Part shown: positions 44,987 to 54,573 of the stretch, in pieces
Numbering within the stretch: position 1 is the stretch's first letter
Layout: the number at the start of each line of letters is the position of its first letter
Origin: Dictyobacter arantiisoli
Lineage (GTDB): Bacteria; Chloroflexota; Ktedonobacteria; Ktedonobacterales; Ktedonobacteraceae
Assembly: GCF_008326305.1 (NCBI RefSeq)
Contig: NZ_BIXY01000020.1
Location: forward strand, 1-64,000
DNA length: 64,000 nucleotides
Reading direction: 5' to 3'
Made by a program: the position numbers and the translations under genes
The notes under the pieces: generated by a model
Told to the model about the DNA's origin: nothing
The model's database searches: none
Seen by the model: the letters and a program-made list of their open reading frames with translations, nothing else

Positions 44987-44998
44987 AGCGATCTCTTT

Positions 44999-45442
44999 CT
45001 ACTTATTCTGTGCCAGAGTTGTCAATGCCTCAAGCGCCAGGATATAGCCCTGCCAACCCAGACCGGCTATCTGTCCACGGCAAACGGGGGCAATCACCGA
45101 GTGGTGTCGAAACTCTTCGCGAGCATAAACATTGCTCAGGTGAACCTCGATTGTGGGTAGCTTCGCATCCGCTACGGCATCCCGTATGGCATAGGAATAA
45201 TGCGTAAAGGCACCAGGATTAATCACAATACCCGCCACGCTATCGCGTTGCTGCTGTATATGATCAATTAAAGCGCCCTCATGATTTGATTGAAAACACT
45301 CAACGCTCACTCCCAATGCTGCCGCGCGTTGGCGTATTGCATCGTGAATTTGCGCTAGCGTCATCGTACCATAAATAGCAGCTTCTCGCGTAGTACCCAG
45401 CATATTCAAGTTCGGGCCACTTAGAATGAGAAATTTGAGCAT
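44999..45442 (-). CDS. aroQ: 3-dehydroquinate dehydratase, type II
   Basis: 147 residues, typical for type II. Signature [20 protein letters not shown] with the active-site Arg/Tyr, [16 protein letters not shown] with the catalytic segment, and [31 protein letters not shown]. It dehydrates 3-dehydroquinate to 3-dehydroshikimate, step 3 of the shikimate pathway. It follows the aroK-aroB fusion by 6 bases, so pathway genes are co-transcribed. The ribosome site is weak. Confidence 0.93.
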   Translation of the reverse strand: MLKFLILSGPNLNMLGTTREAAIYGTMTLAQIHDAIRQRAAALGVSVECFQSNHEGALIDHIQQQRDSVAGIVINPGAFTHYSYAIRDAVADAKLPTIEVHLSNVYAREEFRHHSVIAPVCRGQIAGLGWQGYILALEALTTLAQNK

Positions 45443-45448
45443 CTATTC

Positions 45449-47107
45449 TTACTTCTCTCCCATAAATGTCAGGATCACGCGCTCGACCAACTCATCCGGC
45501 AAAGGCATACTGATGACCTCGCCAATCTGCCGTGGCAAGATCCAGCGTACCCGCTTGCCAACCACTTTTTTATCCAACTGCATCGCCGCGAGAATGTCCT
45601 GCGCATGTACTGTACCGGCATACTCAATCGGTAATCCCAATGCGGCGAGCAAATGATTCTGCCGCTCCACAGCACTGGCAGCAAACAAACCGGACTCCTG
45701 TGCCAGCGTGGCCGCTACGACCATACCAATTGAAACTGCTTCACCGTGCAACCATTCTCCATAACCAGACACATTCTCCAGCGCATGACCAAAGGTATGT
45801 CCATAATTCAGGATAGCACGCCGTCCCTGTTCTCGTTCATCCTCCTCAATTACAACCACCTTCAAATCAATACAACGTGCAATAATCTGACAGAGTAGCG
45901 CAACGGGAGGAGGGGAAAATGCTCGCAATGCGCCTGCATTTGCCTCTAATAAGGCAAACAACTCAGCGTCAAGTATGATACCATACTTTACAATTTCTGC
46001 CCATCCCTCGGTTCGGGAACGCTCTGGCAAGGATAGCAAGGTAGAGGGATCGGCCAATACCAGCCGTGGATGATAAAATGAGCCAATCAGATTTTTTCCA
46101 CGTGGATGGTTGATGCCTGTTTTTCCACCAATAGCCGAATCAACTTGCGCCAGGAGAGAGGTAGGAATCTGGATGAGCGGCACACCGCGGAGATAGGTGG
46201 CAGCAACAAAACCAACCAGATCACCGACAACTCCTCCACCCAATGCAATCAGGGCTTCACGTCGTTCCGCATGCAGTTCAAGGAGCCAATCATACAATGC
46301 AAAGAGTTGTTGTTGTGATTTGCTTCCCTCGCCAGCAGGAAGAATGTAGATATGAGGCTCAAAGCCAGCCGCAATCAGGTTTTTAGTAATTGAAGGAATA
46401 TAGATGTCATGAATGTTGCTATCGGTCACAATAAAGACGCGTGAGGGAAGTTGTAATTGCTGAAGATAACCTGGAAGACGCTCAAGCCCTCCCCAATCAA
46501 CAATAGCATCGTAGCCAGCATCCACATGAACATGACGAACAAGCGGTGCGCCTGCTTCGGATTGATGAGGATCGGTAAGCATTGTGATAATCTCCTTGAC
46601 TATCTGCTCTATACTTTTATCCTGTGTAGGGCAGATGAATTCTGCTTCTTTATACCATAGCTCACGGAGAGAAAGCATCTCTTGCAAACGAACCAGCGGG
46701 TCGGGACCTGACAAGAGGGGACGAATCTCAGGGGTGTGCCCTTGTTGCCGCTCAGCAGTCAGTTGAGCCTGCAAACGGGCCAGCGAAATATGAGGTTCTA
46801 CCTGCAAGAAGACACGCACACCGTGCCGAGCCATCAAGGCACGATTCTCAGCATGAACAACGATGCCACCACCGGTAACAATGATGGCATCATCCTGGTG
46901 TTGAGCTGCCTGCGCCAGAATCTGACTCTCAAGAGTGCGAAAATAATCCTCTCCATGTCGGGCAAAGATTGCCGGAATGCGCTCCCCATACTCCTGTTCA
47001 ATGAGCGCGTCGACATCAAATAAAGGACGCCCTAAACGTTGGGCGAGTAACCGCCCCACGCTGCTCTTTCCACTTCCTGATAGCCCTATCAAAAATACAT
47101 GTCGCAT
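45449..47107 (-). CDS. aroKB: Bifunctional shikimate kinase / 3-dehydroquinate synthase
   Basis: 552 residues in one frame. Residues 1-170 are a shikimate kinase with the P-loop IGLSGSGKSSVG, the shikimate-binding segment DVDALIEQEYGERI and VTGGGIVV. From about 190 on is 3-dehydroquinate synthase: LPAGEGSKS, ALGGGVVGDLVGFVAATYLRG, QIPTSLLAQVDSAIGGKTGINHPRGKNLIG, EGWAEIVKYG and NYGHTFGHALE-HGEAV with the metal-binding residues. The two enzymes (steps 5 and 2 of the pathway) are adjacent but separate in most bacteria. There is no sign of a frameshift artefact. It is followed closely by aroQ. Confidence 0.92.
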   Translation of the reverse strand: MRHVFLIGLSGSGKSSVGRLLAQRLGRPLFDVDALIEQEYGERIPAIFARHGEDYFRTLESQILAQAAQHQDDAIIVTGGGIVVHAENRALMARHGVRVFLQVEPHISLARLQAQLTAERQQGHTPEIRPLLSGPDPLVRLQEMLSLRELWYKEAEFICPTQDKSIEQIVKEIITMLTDPHQSEAGAPLVRHVHVDAGYDAIVDWGGLERLPGYLQQLQLPSRVFIVTDSNIHDIYIPSITKNLIAAGFEPHIYILPAGEGSKSQQQLFALYDWLLELHAERREALIALGGGVVGDLVGFVAATYLRGVPLIQIPTSLLAQVDSAIGGKTGINHPRGKNLIGSFYHPRLVLADPSTLLSLPERSRTEGWAEIVKYGIILDAELFALLEANAGALRAFSPPPVALLCQIIARCIDLKVVVIEEDEREQGRRAILNYGHTFGHALENVSGYGEWLHGEAVSIGMVVAATLAQESGLFAASAVERQNHLLAALGLPIEYAGTVHAQDILAAMQLDKKVVGKRVRWILPRQIGEVISMPLPDELVERVILTFMGEK

Positions 47108-47134
47108 AGCCGCTATTGTATCACGATTCTAACC

Positions 47135-49828
47135 TTAATAGAGCTCTTCATTCCTGATATTGGTACTCAGCGAATTGACCAGACTGAATTGTGTTGTATC
47201 AACTGATTTGACCTGCTGTTGCACCGGAATCCCTACCCGTAAAAAGGATTGAATGCGGTTATCATAGACGGTGAACTCGCGACCAAAAGAGAAGATGTAC
47301 TGTGCCAGGTGCCCGCTCTGTCGATTGAGCACCAGGATAGTATCAGACTTTGTACAATCGATGTTCTGGATACAATGAGCCTGATTAATAAAAGATCCTA
47401 CTAAAATCTGCCACTTCTGATCCCAGCTCTGCACCAGATACTGATGCGAGACGTTTAACTTCTGATCAAAGGCAATAAAGGTACTTTGTGCTGCCTGGGC
47501 ATCATAGAGCATGATCCCTAACGACGACATACCGAAATGCCCAACATACAAAACCTGATGCGCACCCATATTGGACACAAGCTTTTGCCTGCTCAACGCG
47601 AGATGCTGGTCAAATTGCAAAAATTGCATATCACCATTTCCTGGATCATAGAGCAAAAGCTGCGCACGACCAGTATTGACAAAGTCACCACTATAGACAA
47701 CCCAGTTGCCGGCCAGATTATGCTGCTCGTGGTAATCTTGCACCATCAAGTTCTGATCAAAATCCATAGTCCGACCTTCCCCTTCGGTCCGGTCATAAAG
47801 AAAAATTCCATCCTGTTGCGCGTTGACAAAACGTCCAACATACACCTCCCAGTTGGCATGCCAGAGCGTATAGGTCTGACGGTGGCGAATGCTAAAATCT
47901 GGATTGAAATCGAGCAGTTGAATATTGGACGAACGTCCCTGCTTTTCCCACGTCGCCAGTGGCATTCCACTGAGATCACTGCTCTGATTGGGGGGTGTAT
48001 CTCCATTTACAGCAGCTGGCAATTGATAACTGTTTTCAATAGTTTTCATTGTGGTTGCCATAGTAGTGGGTGGCATGGTGGCTGTCGACTTCGGTGTCGC
48101 CATCTGAGCAGGTGCTGGCGAAACCGTTGGGGCCGCTGCCGGAGCAGTTGGAGGTACAGGAGTCGGCGCCTGCGTTGGAACGACAATTGGAGATGGAACA
48201 GGGGTCGCCGTAGTAGGTGGCACCGATGTCGTAGTCGGCGTAGGTGTTGGACTGACCGTGGGGGCAGGGGTTGCCGTTGGGGTCACGGTCGGTTTAGGGG
48301 TCGCCGTTGCCGTTGGGGTCACGGTCGCCGTTGGCCTGGGCTTTGGAGTAGCTGTTGCAGTTACCACCGGCTTAGCCGTCGCGGTTGGCGAAGAATGATG
48401 GGTGAATGAGGGAGTGTTTGGCGTCCCAGCAGGGGTAACTGTCACAGAAGGATTGCCTTGCACATTCACGGTGCCTGTATTGGTATCCGAACTTGTGCCT
48501 GGAGCAGGATCATTGCTGGTCGCAAAAGCATAGCGTTTATACATAAATAGACCACTGCTCTTGCCATTAAAGCGTCCAACAGACAATTCCCAACCAGTAC
48601 CAATATCAGGATGCGTGACATGTTTCTTGATCTGTAAATCTGATGTTAAGCTGAGAATTTGAATGGTACCTGCGGCACGGTCATAGAGCAAAATCTCTGA
48701 TGTCTTACCACCAGAGAAATTACCAACATGAATATCTAATGCTGATCCCCAGCTATTGGCAGGCGTGATAGCGTCTCCAAGATCTACCAGAGGAGACGAG
48801 GTGGGCGGAACACGCAACAATACGCCATCCCCATCATCCCCGGCCTGAGGGCGTACTTTCTGCGCGCTGACACGCTGCTGATTCAATTTGTAGATCTGGA
48901 TGCTCCCTTTTTGACGGTTATAGAGCAATAGATTGCTGGACCCTGTGCCAGTAAAATCAGCATTGAACTCCTGATCCGAGGAGGCTGGTGCTAAACCCAG
49001 TGCGATACGATCACTGGTATATGTGTTCTGATGCTGTTGCTGAGTCGTAGTGGTGATGTCAGTGTTACTTGTGGTAGCATTTATGTTCGTTGTGCTTGTG
49101 CTACCAGCATTCTGGTCGCTATTCGCCTGCGCCACGGCTGCAGTAGGATCTCCAAAGCTAGCAATGTCGGGAAGCCTGGAGAAAAGCGTTACATCCACCT
49201 GCTGTGGGAAATAAATAAAACGCAACTGCCCATTCTGATAACGTGGCTCATTGATCACCGACACATTGTATCCCTTATCGGCATACATCGGTGTAGAGTC
49301 GCCATAATTCTGATAGGTCACATCGAAGGTTGAATGATCTGCACTCACCGAAGTGACAAAAGCAACGTGACCCGCCGGCCCTGACGCCCAGGTACCATCC
49401 CCAATGGGGAAAACAGCAATCGAGGCCACACGCGGCGTCGTCCCTACTGAAAAGCCCGCCTGCGTCGCATCAATCGCCCACTCCGCGGCATTGCCCCAAT
49501 TCGTTGGCAAATCATAATTAAGCAGGTGCCATTGCTCCCATGCCCACCAGACACAATTTCCACCGCCAGGATAGGGACCGGGGCAGAGCGCATAAGGATT
49601 GCCATCCGAGGTAAAAGTAAACTGGCTACATCCATAAGAGGCATGCTGGACGTGAGCCGGCTGTGTACTCCGTGCAAAGACAGATGGTGTCACGAAAGGT
49701 GAAAATTCTACAGCGATAATACTACAGAGAAGTACTAATCCTAGGACTTTTACGAACATGTGCTTGTGCAAGTGTATGCACATACTACTTTGACCTTTCA
49801 GCATCCTTCCCTGGGCTGAAAAAAACAT
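47135..49828 (-). CDS. Secreted CHAP-domain protein with beta-propeller-like repeats and a Thr/Pro linker
   Basis: About 897 residues from ATG 49828 (AGGAAGG 8 bases upstream). A signal peptide (FVKVLGLVLLCSIIAV...VFA) leads to a CHAP domain with the catalytic cysteine in GGGNCVWWAWEQ and the histidine in GPAGHVAFVTSV, the fold of cell-wall amidases and endopeptidases. Next come FG-GAP-like repeats (NLLLYNRQKGSIQIY, EILLYDRAAGTIQIL), a linker of some 150 residues rich in Thr, Pro, Ala and Val (about 450-600), and more repeats (GIFLYDRTEGEG, QLLLYDPGNGDMQFL, GIMLYDAQAAQS). A role in wall remodelling or sporulation-like development is possible but inferred. It precedes aroKB by 27 bases. Confidence 0.82.
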   Translation of the reverse strand: MFFSAQGRMLKGQSSMCIHLHKHMFVKVLGLVLLCSIIAVEFSPFVTPSVFARSTQPAHVQHASYGCSQFTFTSDGNPYALCPGPYPGGGNCVWWAWEQWHLLNYDLPTNWGNAAEWAIDATQAGFSVGTTPRVASIAVFPIGDGTWASGPAGHVAFVTSVSADHSTFDVTYQNYGDSTPMYADKGYNVSVINEPRYQNGQLRFIYFPQQVDVTLFSRLPDIASFGDPTAAVAQANSDQNAGSTSTTNINATTSNTDITTTTQQQHQNTYTSDRIALGLAPASSDQEFNADFTGTGSSNLLLYNRQKGSIQIYKLNQQRVSAQKVRPQAGDDGDGVLLRVPPTSSPLVDLGDAITPANSWGSALDIHVGNFSGGKTSEILLYDRAAGTIQILSLTSDLQIKKHVTHPDIGTGWELSVGRFNGKSSGLFMYKRYAFATSNDPAPGTSSDTNTGTVNVQGNPSVTVTPAGTPNTPSFTHHSSPTATAKPVVTATATPKPRPTATVTPTATATPKPTVTPTATPAPTVSPTPTPTTTSVPPTTATPVPSPIVVPTQAPTPVPPTAPAAAPTVSPAPAQMATPKSTATMPPTTMATTMKTIENSYQLPAAVNGDTPPNQSSDLSGMPLATWEKQGRSSNIQLLDFNPDFSIRHRQTYTLWHANWEVYVGRFVNAQQDGIFLYDRTEGEGRTMDFDQNLMVQDYHEQHNLAGNWVVYSGDFVNTGRAQLLLYDPGNGDMQFLQFDQHLALSRQKLVSNMGAHQVLYVGHFGMSSLGIMLYDAQAAQSTFIAFDQKLNVSHQYLVQSWDQKWQILVGSFINQAHCIQNIDCTKSDTILVLNRQSGHLAQYIFSFGREFTVYDNRIQSFLRVGIPVQQQVKSVDTTQFSLVNSLSTNIRNEELY

Positions 49829-50310
49829 GGAGGTCACCTTCCTAAAAGCAAGCGAAATATGGCTATCAATAGATCAAAATATCTTAAAAGATGAATGAAA
49901 ATGCACCAGTAACCCTTCCAGTGTTTTTATACACGGCTGGTTTCACTTCATCTGATTGTATGGAAACAGCGCTCTATGCCGGCACGGGAAACATACAAAA
50001 GCGAACGTGCGCTTATATGTATGGGCATATATAGATAAAAAGGTGGCAACAATTTCATTGCGTTCAGGCAGCTAATGATTCTCAGCACATAAAAAAGTAT
50101 AACATTGTATCCCTCTAGATTCAAGAGACGAGCACTATTTTATAGTACTCAGGGCATTACTATAGTACTTCGAGCACTATCATAAGGACATCAATACGAG
50201 ATGCAAAGCAGGGAGAATGGAAAAAGGGCGCGGAAATTGGCTGGAACAAAAAAAGATCGCGAAAGTGATTGACAAATAACATGCAGGCATGCTATTATTA
50301 CCTCCGTTGA
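49829..50310. other. Intergenic region with short direct repeats and the tRNA promoter
   Basis: About 480 bases between the CHAP-protein gene and the tRNA pair. CGAGCACTAT occurs at 50129-50138 and 50171-50180, and TATAGTACT at 50141-50149 and 50161-50169, so the unit is repeated with partial symmetry. No gene is seen. The tRNA promoter lies at its right end. Confidence 0.45.
50269..50298 (+). promoter_or_regulatory. Sigma-70-type promoter of the tRNA-Val pair
   Basis: TTGACA at 50269-50274, an 18-base spacer and TATTAT at 50293-50298, placing the start about 6 bases before the first tRNA. Both boxes are close to consensus. Confidence 0.7.
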
Positions 50311-50384
<74 letters not shown>

Positions 50385-50432
50385 CCCAGGTTGGAGTTTC
50401 AATTCCACTTGCAACGCCAATTTCTCAATTCA

Positions 50433-50506
<74 letters not shown>

Positions 50507-50511
50507 CCCCA

Positions 50512-50541
50512 AAAGACCATCCAGTCGATGGTCTTTTTTTT
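50512..50541 (+). terminator. Rho-independent terminator after the tRNA pair
   Basis: AAAGACCATC (50512-50521) pairs with GATGGTCTTT (50527-50536) across CAGTC, followed by a run of T. A textbook intrinsic terminator. Confidence 0.88.
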
Positions 50542-50612
50542 GTGTCCTTCAGTATAAGTAATCCAACTAACCTGATGACAAAGCGCTCTTGCTACAGAAC
50601 AATCTTTTTTCA

Positions 50613-50663
50613 TTACTATGAAGCGTGGTGTCAGGTAATGCCTGACACCACGCTTCATAGTAA
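50613..50663. terminator. Terminator-like 23-bp perfect palindrome
   Basis: The arms 50613-50635 and 50641-50663 are exactly complementary, with loop TAATG. It lies between the plus-strand tRNA unit and the convergent ispG gene, flanked by short T- and A-rich stretches. Confidence 0.65.
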
Positions 50664-50699
50664 CTTTTGCGCTTTGTAAAATAGACAGAGTAGAAATGT

Positions 50700-51938
50700 C
50701 TACGCACGAGGTAAAATGGGAAGGTTCATGCCCTCGTCACGGGTGCGGTGTGTACCAGCCACCTCTTTAATACCACCCTCAGGATAGACAACGCTGGCCT
50801 CAGCTGCCGGTAACAGGCTGGCAACCTCTTTCAGAACAGCATCCAAAAACTGATCTTCAGGGACCGTTTTTACAACCTGCCCTTTACGGAAAATCACACC
50901 CTTACCTTTACCACCGGCCAGACCAACATCAGCATCGCGCGACTCACCAGGGCCATTTACGACACATCCCATGACAGCCACCTGAATCGGTGTTTGAACC
51001 TTAGATAGACGCTTTTCAACCTCATTTGCCACACTGATCACGTCAATTTCAACGCGACCACAGGAAGGGCAGGAGACAAACGTCACGCCACGATTACGCA
51101 ATTCCAGCGAACGTAAAATCTCGAAGGCCACTGGAATTTCTTCCTCTGGCTCCGCACTCAGACTGACGCGCAATGTATCGCCAATACCTTCAGCCAGCAA
51201 CAGACCTAATCCCAGAGCGGATTTCACAGAACCAGTAACCAGCGTACCAGCCTCGGTAATACCCAGATGAATGGGATAATCTGAACGCTGTGAGAAACGT
51301 CGATATGCCTCGACCGCGGTTAACACAGTCGAGGATTTCAACGAAACATCAATCTCGTGATAATCCAATTCTTCGCACCAGCTAATATACTCTAACGCAC
51401 GTGTAACCATACGCTCGGCGAGGTTCTCACGCTCAATACGACGCGCCTCAGCGGGATCTGAGCGCTCCAGGGTACCATCATCACGCAAGCGCACCTGTAC
51501 ACGCTGCATCTGCGCTACTTTATCCAGAGCATCAATAGAACCCGAATTCACACCGATACGCATCGCCACGCCGCGCTCTTTAGCGGCCAGCACAATCTTC
51601 TCCATCGACTTGCGACCCAGAAGCAGATTGCCAGGATTAATACGCACTTTATCAACACCCTGACGAATCGCTTCCAATCCCAATTCTGGATTATAGTGAA
51701 TATCAGCAACCAGAGGAATGCTAATACGTTTCTTGATTTCGCCGATCACCAGAGCATCTTCCATCTCAGGGACAGCCACGCGCACGATCTCACAGCCAAC
51801 ATCTTGTAAACGATGAATCTGGGCCACCGTCGATTCTACATCACGTGTATAGGTAGTAGTCATCGATTGAACCGCAATTGGCGCATCACCACCAATCGCA
51901 ACATTTCCTACATGAATTTGTCGTGTTTTTCTTCGCAT
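50700..51938 (-). CDS. ispG: 4-hydroxy-3-methylbut-2-enyl diphosphate synthase
   Basis: About 412 residues from ATG 51938 (MRRKTRQIHVG), which fits the family N-terminus; a longer frame overlaps rseP. It catalyses the reductive ring opening of MEcPP to HMBPP in the MEP isoprenoid pathway. Visible are GGDAPIAVQSMTTT, PLVADIHYNP, RINPGN, IHLGITEAG, and the [4Fe-4S] cysteines in CPSCGR and CVVNGPGESRDAD. It is the last gene of the conserved rpsB to ispG block, 19 bases after rseP. Confidence 0.94.
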   Translation of the reverse strand: MRRKTRQIHVGNVAIGGDAPIAVQSMTTTYTRDVESTVAQIHRLQDVGCEIVRVAVPEMEDALVIGEIKKRISIPLVADIHYNPELGLEAIRQGVDKVRINPGNLLLGRKSMEKIVLAAKERGVAMRIGVNSGSIDALDKVAQMQRVQVRLRDDGTLERSDPAEARRIERENLAERMVTRALEYISWCEELDYHEIDVSLKSSTVLTAVEAYRRFSQRSDYPIHLGITEAGTLVTGSVKSALGLGLLLAEGIGDTLRVSLSAEPEEEIPVAFEILRSLELRNRGVTFVSCPSCGRVEIDVISVANEVEKRLSKVQTPIQVAVMGCVVNGPGESRDADVGLAGGKGKGVIFRKGQVVKTVPEDQFLDAVLKEVASLLPAAEASVVYPEGGIKEVAGTHRTRDEGMNLPILPRA

Positions 51939-51957
51939 AATAGAAAATATACTCCGT

Positions 51958-53163
51958 TTAGCTTCCCCAATGCTGAAGATCACTTACCGTGACAACAACC
52001 ATGAGGACTAGCAATAAAGCAAACCCAATGAGATTTATGAGACCTTCGCGCTCTGGTTTTAGACGCTTGCCACCACGCAATATCTCTACCAATATAAGGA
52101 AGACGCGTCCGCCATCAAGAGCGGGGAATGGTAGTATGTTAAAAATCGCTAAATTGAGACTTAAAGCGGCTGTCAGGCTTAAGATAGGCCACCAACCAAT
52201 CGTCGGTGTCTCCATCGCCACCGTTTGTGTAACCTGTGCAATACCTACCGGACCAGAAAACTGCGGTTGTATGGCACCAATCAACATTTTACCGATCAAC
52301 GACAGGTATTGATGAATAAAATCAAAGGTATGGGCAATACCTCTAAATGGCGCCTGCCATAAAGGATAATGAACCGTTACTATTTGATTGCCAACCCCCA
52401 TTGAACCTTCACCGGCAGCTGGATGCACCCGGGCATTGACCGTCACAGCTACCGGCGTCTGCTCACCCTTATGACGAATCATCAAATGGATTGGCAGCCT
52501 GTCAGCACCATTGGCAGTTTTCAGGGCAGCCGTCACTGCCGTTTGCATGGAAGAAAAGTCGGTAATTGCCTTCCCATTCACAGACACCACGGTATCATCT
52601 GCCCGCAACCCTGCCGCAGCGGCCGGTGAATTAGGCTGAACAGAACCAATCACAGCATTTGTCGTCGGCACCGGCTCACCCAGTCCATAGGCAATGGTAA
52701 ACAACACGATACCTAACAAGAAATTCATGAATACGCCAGCACACAGTACCACGAGACGTTTATGGGCCGGCTTAGCGGCAAAACTACCGGCATCATAGTG
52801 GCCCTTTTCATCATACGCATCCCCGGTCTCACCAGGCATGCGTACAAAACCACCAATCGGCAAGAGGTTAAGCGAATAAATCGTATGTGCTGGACGATCA
52901 GCTTCAGATGAGTCAGGACCACCACTCGTGTTATTGAAGGGATTTTGCACGTTACTAGTATCTACCGTACTTCCCCGTCCCAACCACATCACTTCCCAAC
53001 CACCACGATCACGCTTGCGCAAACTCACGATGGTAGGAGGAATCCCAATACCAAATTCTTCAACACGAATACCAGCCCATTTCGCCGTAAGAAAATGTCC
53101 TAGCTCGTGTACAAACACAAGCACAGCAAAGACTGGAATAACAGCAAGTATATACCAGCTCAT
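51958..53163 (-). CDS. rseP: Site-2 intramembrane metalloprotease (RseP/M50)
   Basis: 401 residues. The zinc motif HELGH (H19-H23) lies in the first membrane helix. A PDZ domain occupies about 165-245 (GSVQPNSPAAAAGLRADDTVVSVNGKAI). The second zinc ligand is in NILPFPALDGGRV, before the final helices. It cleaves membrane-anchored regulators within the bilayer. An insertion of about 45 residues (55-100) rich in Ser and Asn, after the second strand, is longer than usual. It stands between dxr and ispG, the common order. Confidence 0.9.
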   Translation of the reverse strand: MSWYILAVIPVFAVLVFVHELGHFLTAKWAGIRVEEFGIGIPPTIVSLRKRDRGGWEVMWLGRGSTVDTSNVQNPFNNTSGGPDSSEADRPAHTIYSLNLLPIGGFVRMPGETGDAYDEKGHYDAGSFAAKPAHKRLVVLCAGVFMNFLLGIVLFTIAYGLGEPVPTTNAVIGSVQPNSPAAAAGLRADDTVVSVNGKAITDFSSMQTAVTAALKTANGADRLPIHLMIRHKGEQTPVAVTVNARVHPAAGEGSMGVGNQIVTVHYPLWQAPFRGIAHTFDFIHQYLSLIGKMLIGAIQPQFSGPVGIAQVTQTVAMETPTIGWWPILSLTAALSLNLAIFNILPFPALDGGRVFLILVEILRGGKRLKPEREGLINLIGFALLLVLMVVVTVSDLQHWGS

Positions 53164-53236
53164 CCCTTTTTTCCTTTACTCCGCAGAATCTCGTTAAGCA
53201 TGGATTGTTTGAACTCCTCATCACCTATGGATATAG

Positions 53237-54412
53237 CTAAGCGCGTTTCTTCCAAAGCTCGCGTACCGTGCGCCTGCCCCAGGCACAGGCTTCGAGCGTT
53301 GTTGCTACATCCGGCTGCTCAACGGATTGATGACGTTCCAGTACCGCTTCAATCAACTGGGCAATCTCTAAATAACCAATCTTCCCGGCCAGAAACAGCT
53401 CAACCGCCTCTTCATCCGCGCCCACCAGAGCACAAGAATACGTCCCACCACGTTTACCCGCTTCAATAGCGAGGCGGAAACAAGGGAAACGAGACAAATC
53501 GAGATCTTCAAAATGGAGAGAAGCCACATCGGCCCAGCGCAGTTCACGAATAAAATCTGTCTCAGATGCATCCAGACGGTGAGGATATCCCAGAGCATTC
53601 ATAATTGGTAGATGCATGCTCGGCAAACTTGCCTGCATCTTGATCGAACCATCAATAAACTCAACCATTGAATGAATAATACTTTCGGGATGCACCACCA
53701 CATCCATTTTCTCATAGGGAATCCCAAAGAGCCAGTGAGATTCAATGATCTCCAAGCCTTTATTCATCAAGGTTGCGCTGTCAATCGTGATCTTCGGCCC
53801 CATCTGCCAGGTTGGGTGTGCCAGGGCCTGCTTTACCGAGACAGCCTGTAACTCATCAAGCGGCGTCGTACGGAAAGGACCACCGGAAGCGGTCAGCAAT
53901 AAACGCTGAATATCATGCTTTTCTTCGCCCCGCAAACATTGCCAGATCGCACTGTGTTCACTATCAATAGGGTAGATAGGAACTCCGGCGCGTTGGGCAG
54001 CCTGGGTGACAAGGTGACCAGCCATAACCAGTGTCTCTTTATTTGCCAGAGCAATCGTCTTGCCAGCACCAATAGCAGCCAGTGTCGGCACCATGCCAAC
54101 CAGTCCCGAAGTAGCTGCAACCAGGATATCCGCATCTGCATGCGTAGCCACAGCCAGTAGACCTTGCTCTCCCAGGAGTGCCTGGGGCAGGAGCTGTCTG
54201 GCCCGCGCCTCTACTTCTGGCGCGTCAGCGAAGCAGGTCACCAGATCAGGCCGAAACTCCTGCACCTGCTGTGCCAGTAAATCAACATTACTGCGAGCGG
54301 CCAGCGCGACAATGCGAAAATGTTCGGGGAAGCGTCGCACCACATCAAGAGTTTGTCTTCCAATGGAGCCTGTACTTCCGAGTAAAGCAATCCGTTTAGG
54401 GAACGTTGTCAT
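53237..54412 (-). CDS. dxr: 1-deoxy-D-xylulose 5-phosphate reductoisomerase
   Basis: 391 residues. NADPH-binding motif ALLGSTGSIGRQTLDVV, then LANKETLVMAG, PIDSEHSAIWQCL, LTASGGPFR and GPKITIDSATLMNKGLEIIESHWLFG, the metal and substrate site. HPESIIHSMVEFIDGS closes the domain. It converts DXP to MEP, the committed step of the pathway. With the dxs part at the window end and ispG here, three MEP genes lie in 14 kb. Confidence 0.95.
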   Translation of the reverse strand: MTTFPKRIALLGSTGSIGRQTLDVVRRFPEHFRIVALAARSNVDLLAQQVQEFRPDLVTCFADAPEVEARARQLLPQALLGEQGLLAVATHADADILVAATSGLVGMVPTLAAIGAGKTIALANKETLVMAGHLVTQAAQRAGVPIYPIDSEHSAIWQCLRGEEKHDIQRLLLTASGGPFRTTPLDELQAVSVKQALAHPTWQMGPKITIDSATLMNKGLEIIESHWLFGIPYEKMDVVVHPESIIHSMVEFIDGSIKMQASLPSMHLPIMNALGYPHRLDASETDFIRELRWADVASLHFEDLDLSRFPCFRLAIEAGKRGGTYSCALVGADEEAVELFLAGKIGYLEIAQLIEAVLERHQSVEQPDVATTLEACAWGRRTVRELWKKRA

Positions 54413-54573
54413 GAGAATTCAACCCGTTTAATACATATTTATACGTGCTTACATTACATAAGCGACGATTTAATTTAACCATTCATCCTGATTATAACAT
54501 GTACCTATCAGGATGAACCAAAGGAAAGCCATGGCGATGGATGTGACCCATCTGGCAAGCGAAGCTCTGATAC

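Noticed and set aside
48241-48380. Repeated units in the Thr/Pro linker as a possible CRISPR or tandem array
   Set aside because: They are in frame, degenerate and of variable length; they code for the linker, and there are no spacers.
47537-48409. 290-residue open frame, plus strand, within the CHAP-protein gene
   Set aside because: The Arg/Trp-rich end is the complement of the Thr/Pro repeat; an artefact of repeated antisense codons.
49838-50100. Possible riboswitch (c-di-AMP type) upstream of the CHAP gene
   Set aside because: Such elements often precede wall hydrolase genes, but the conserved bases of that class were not found.
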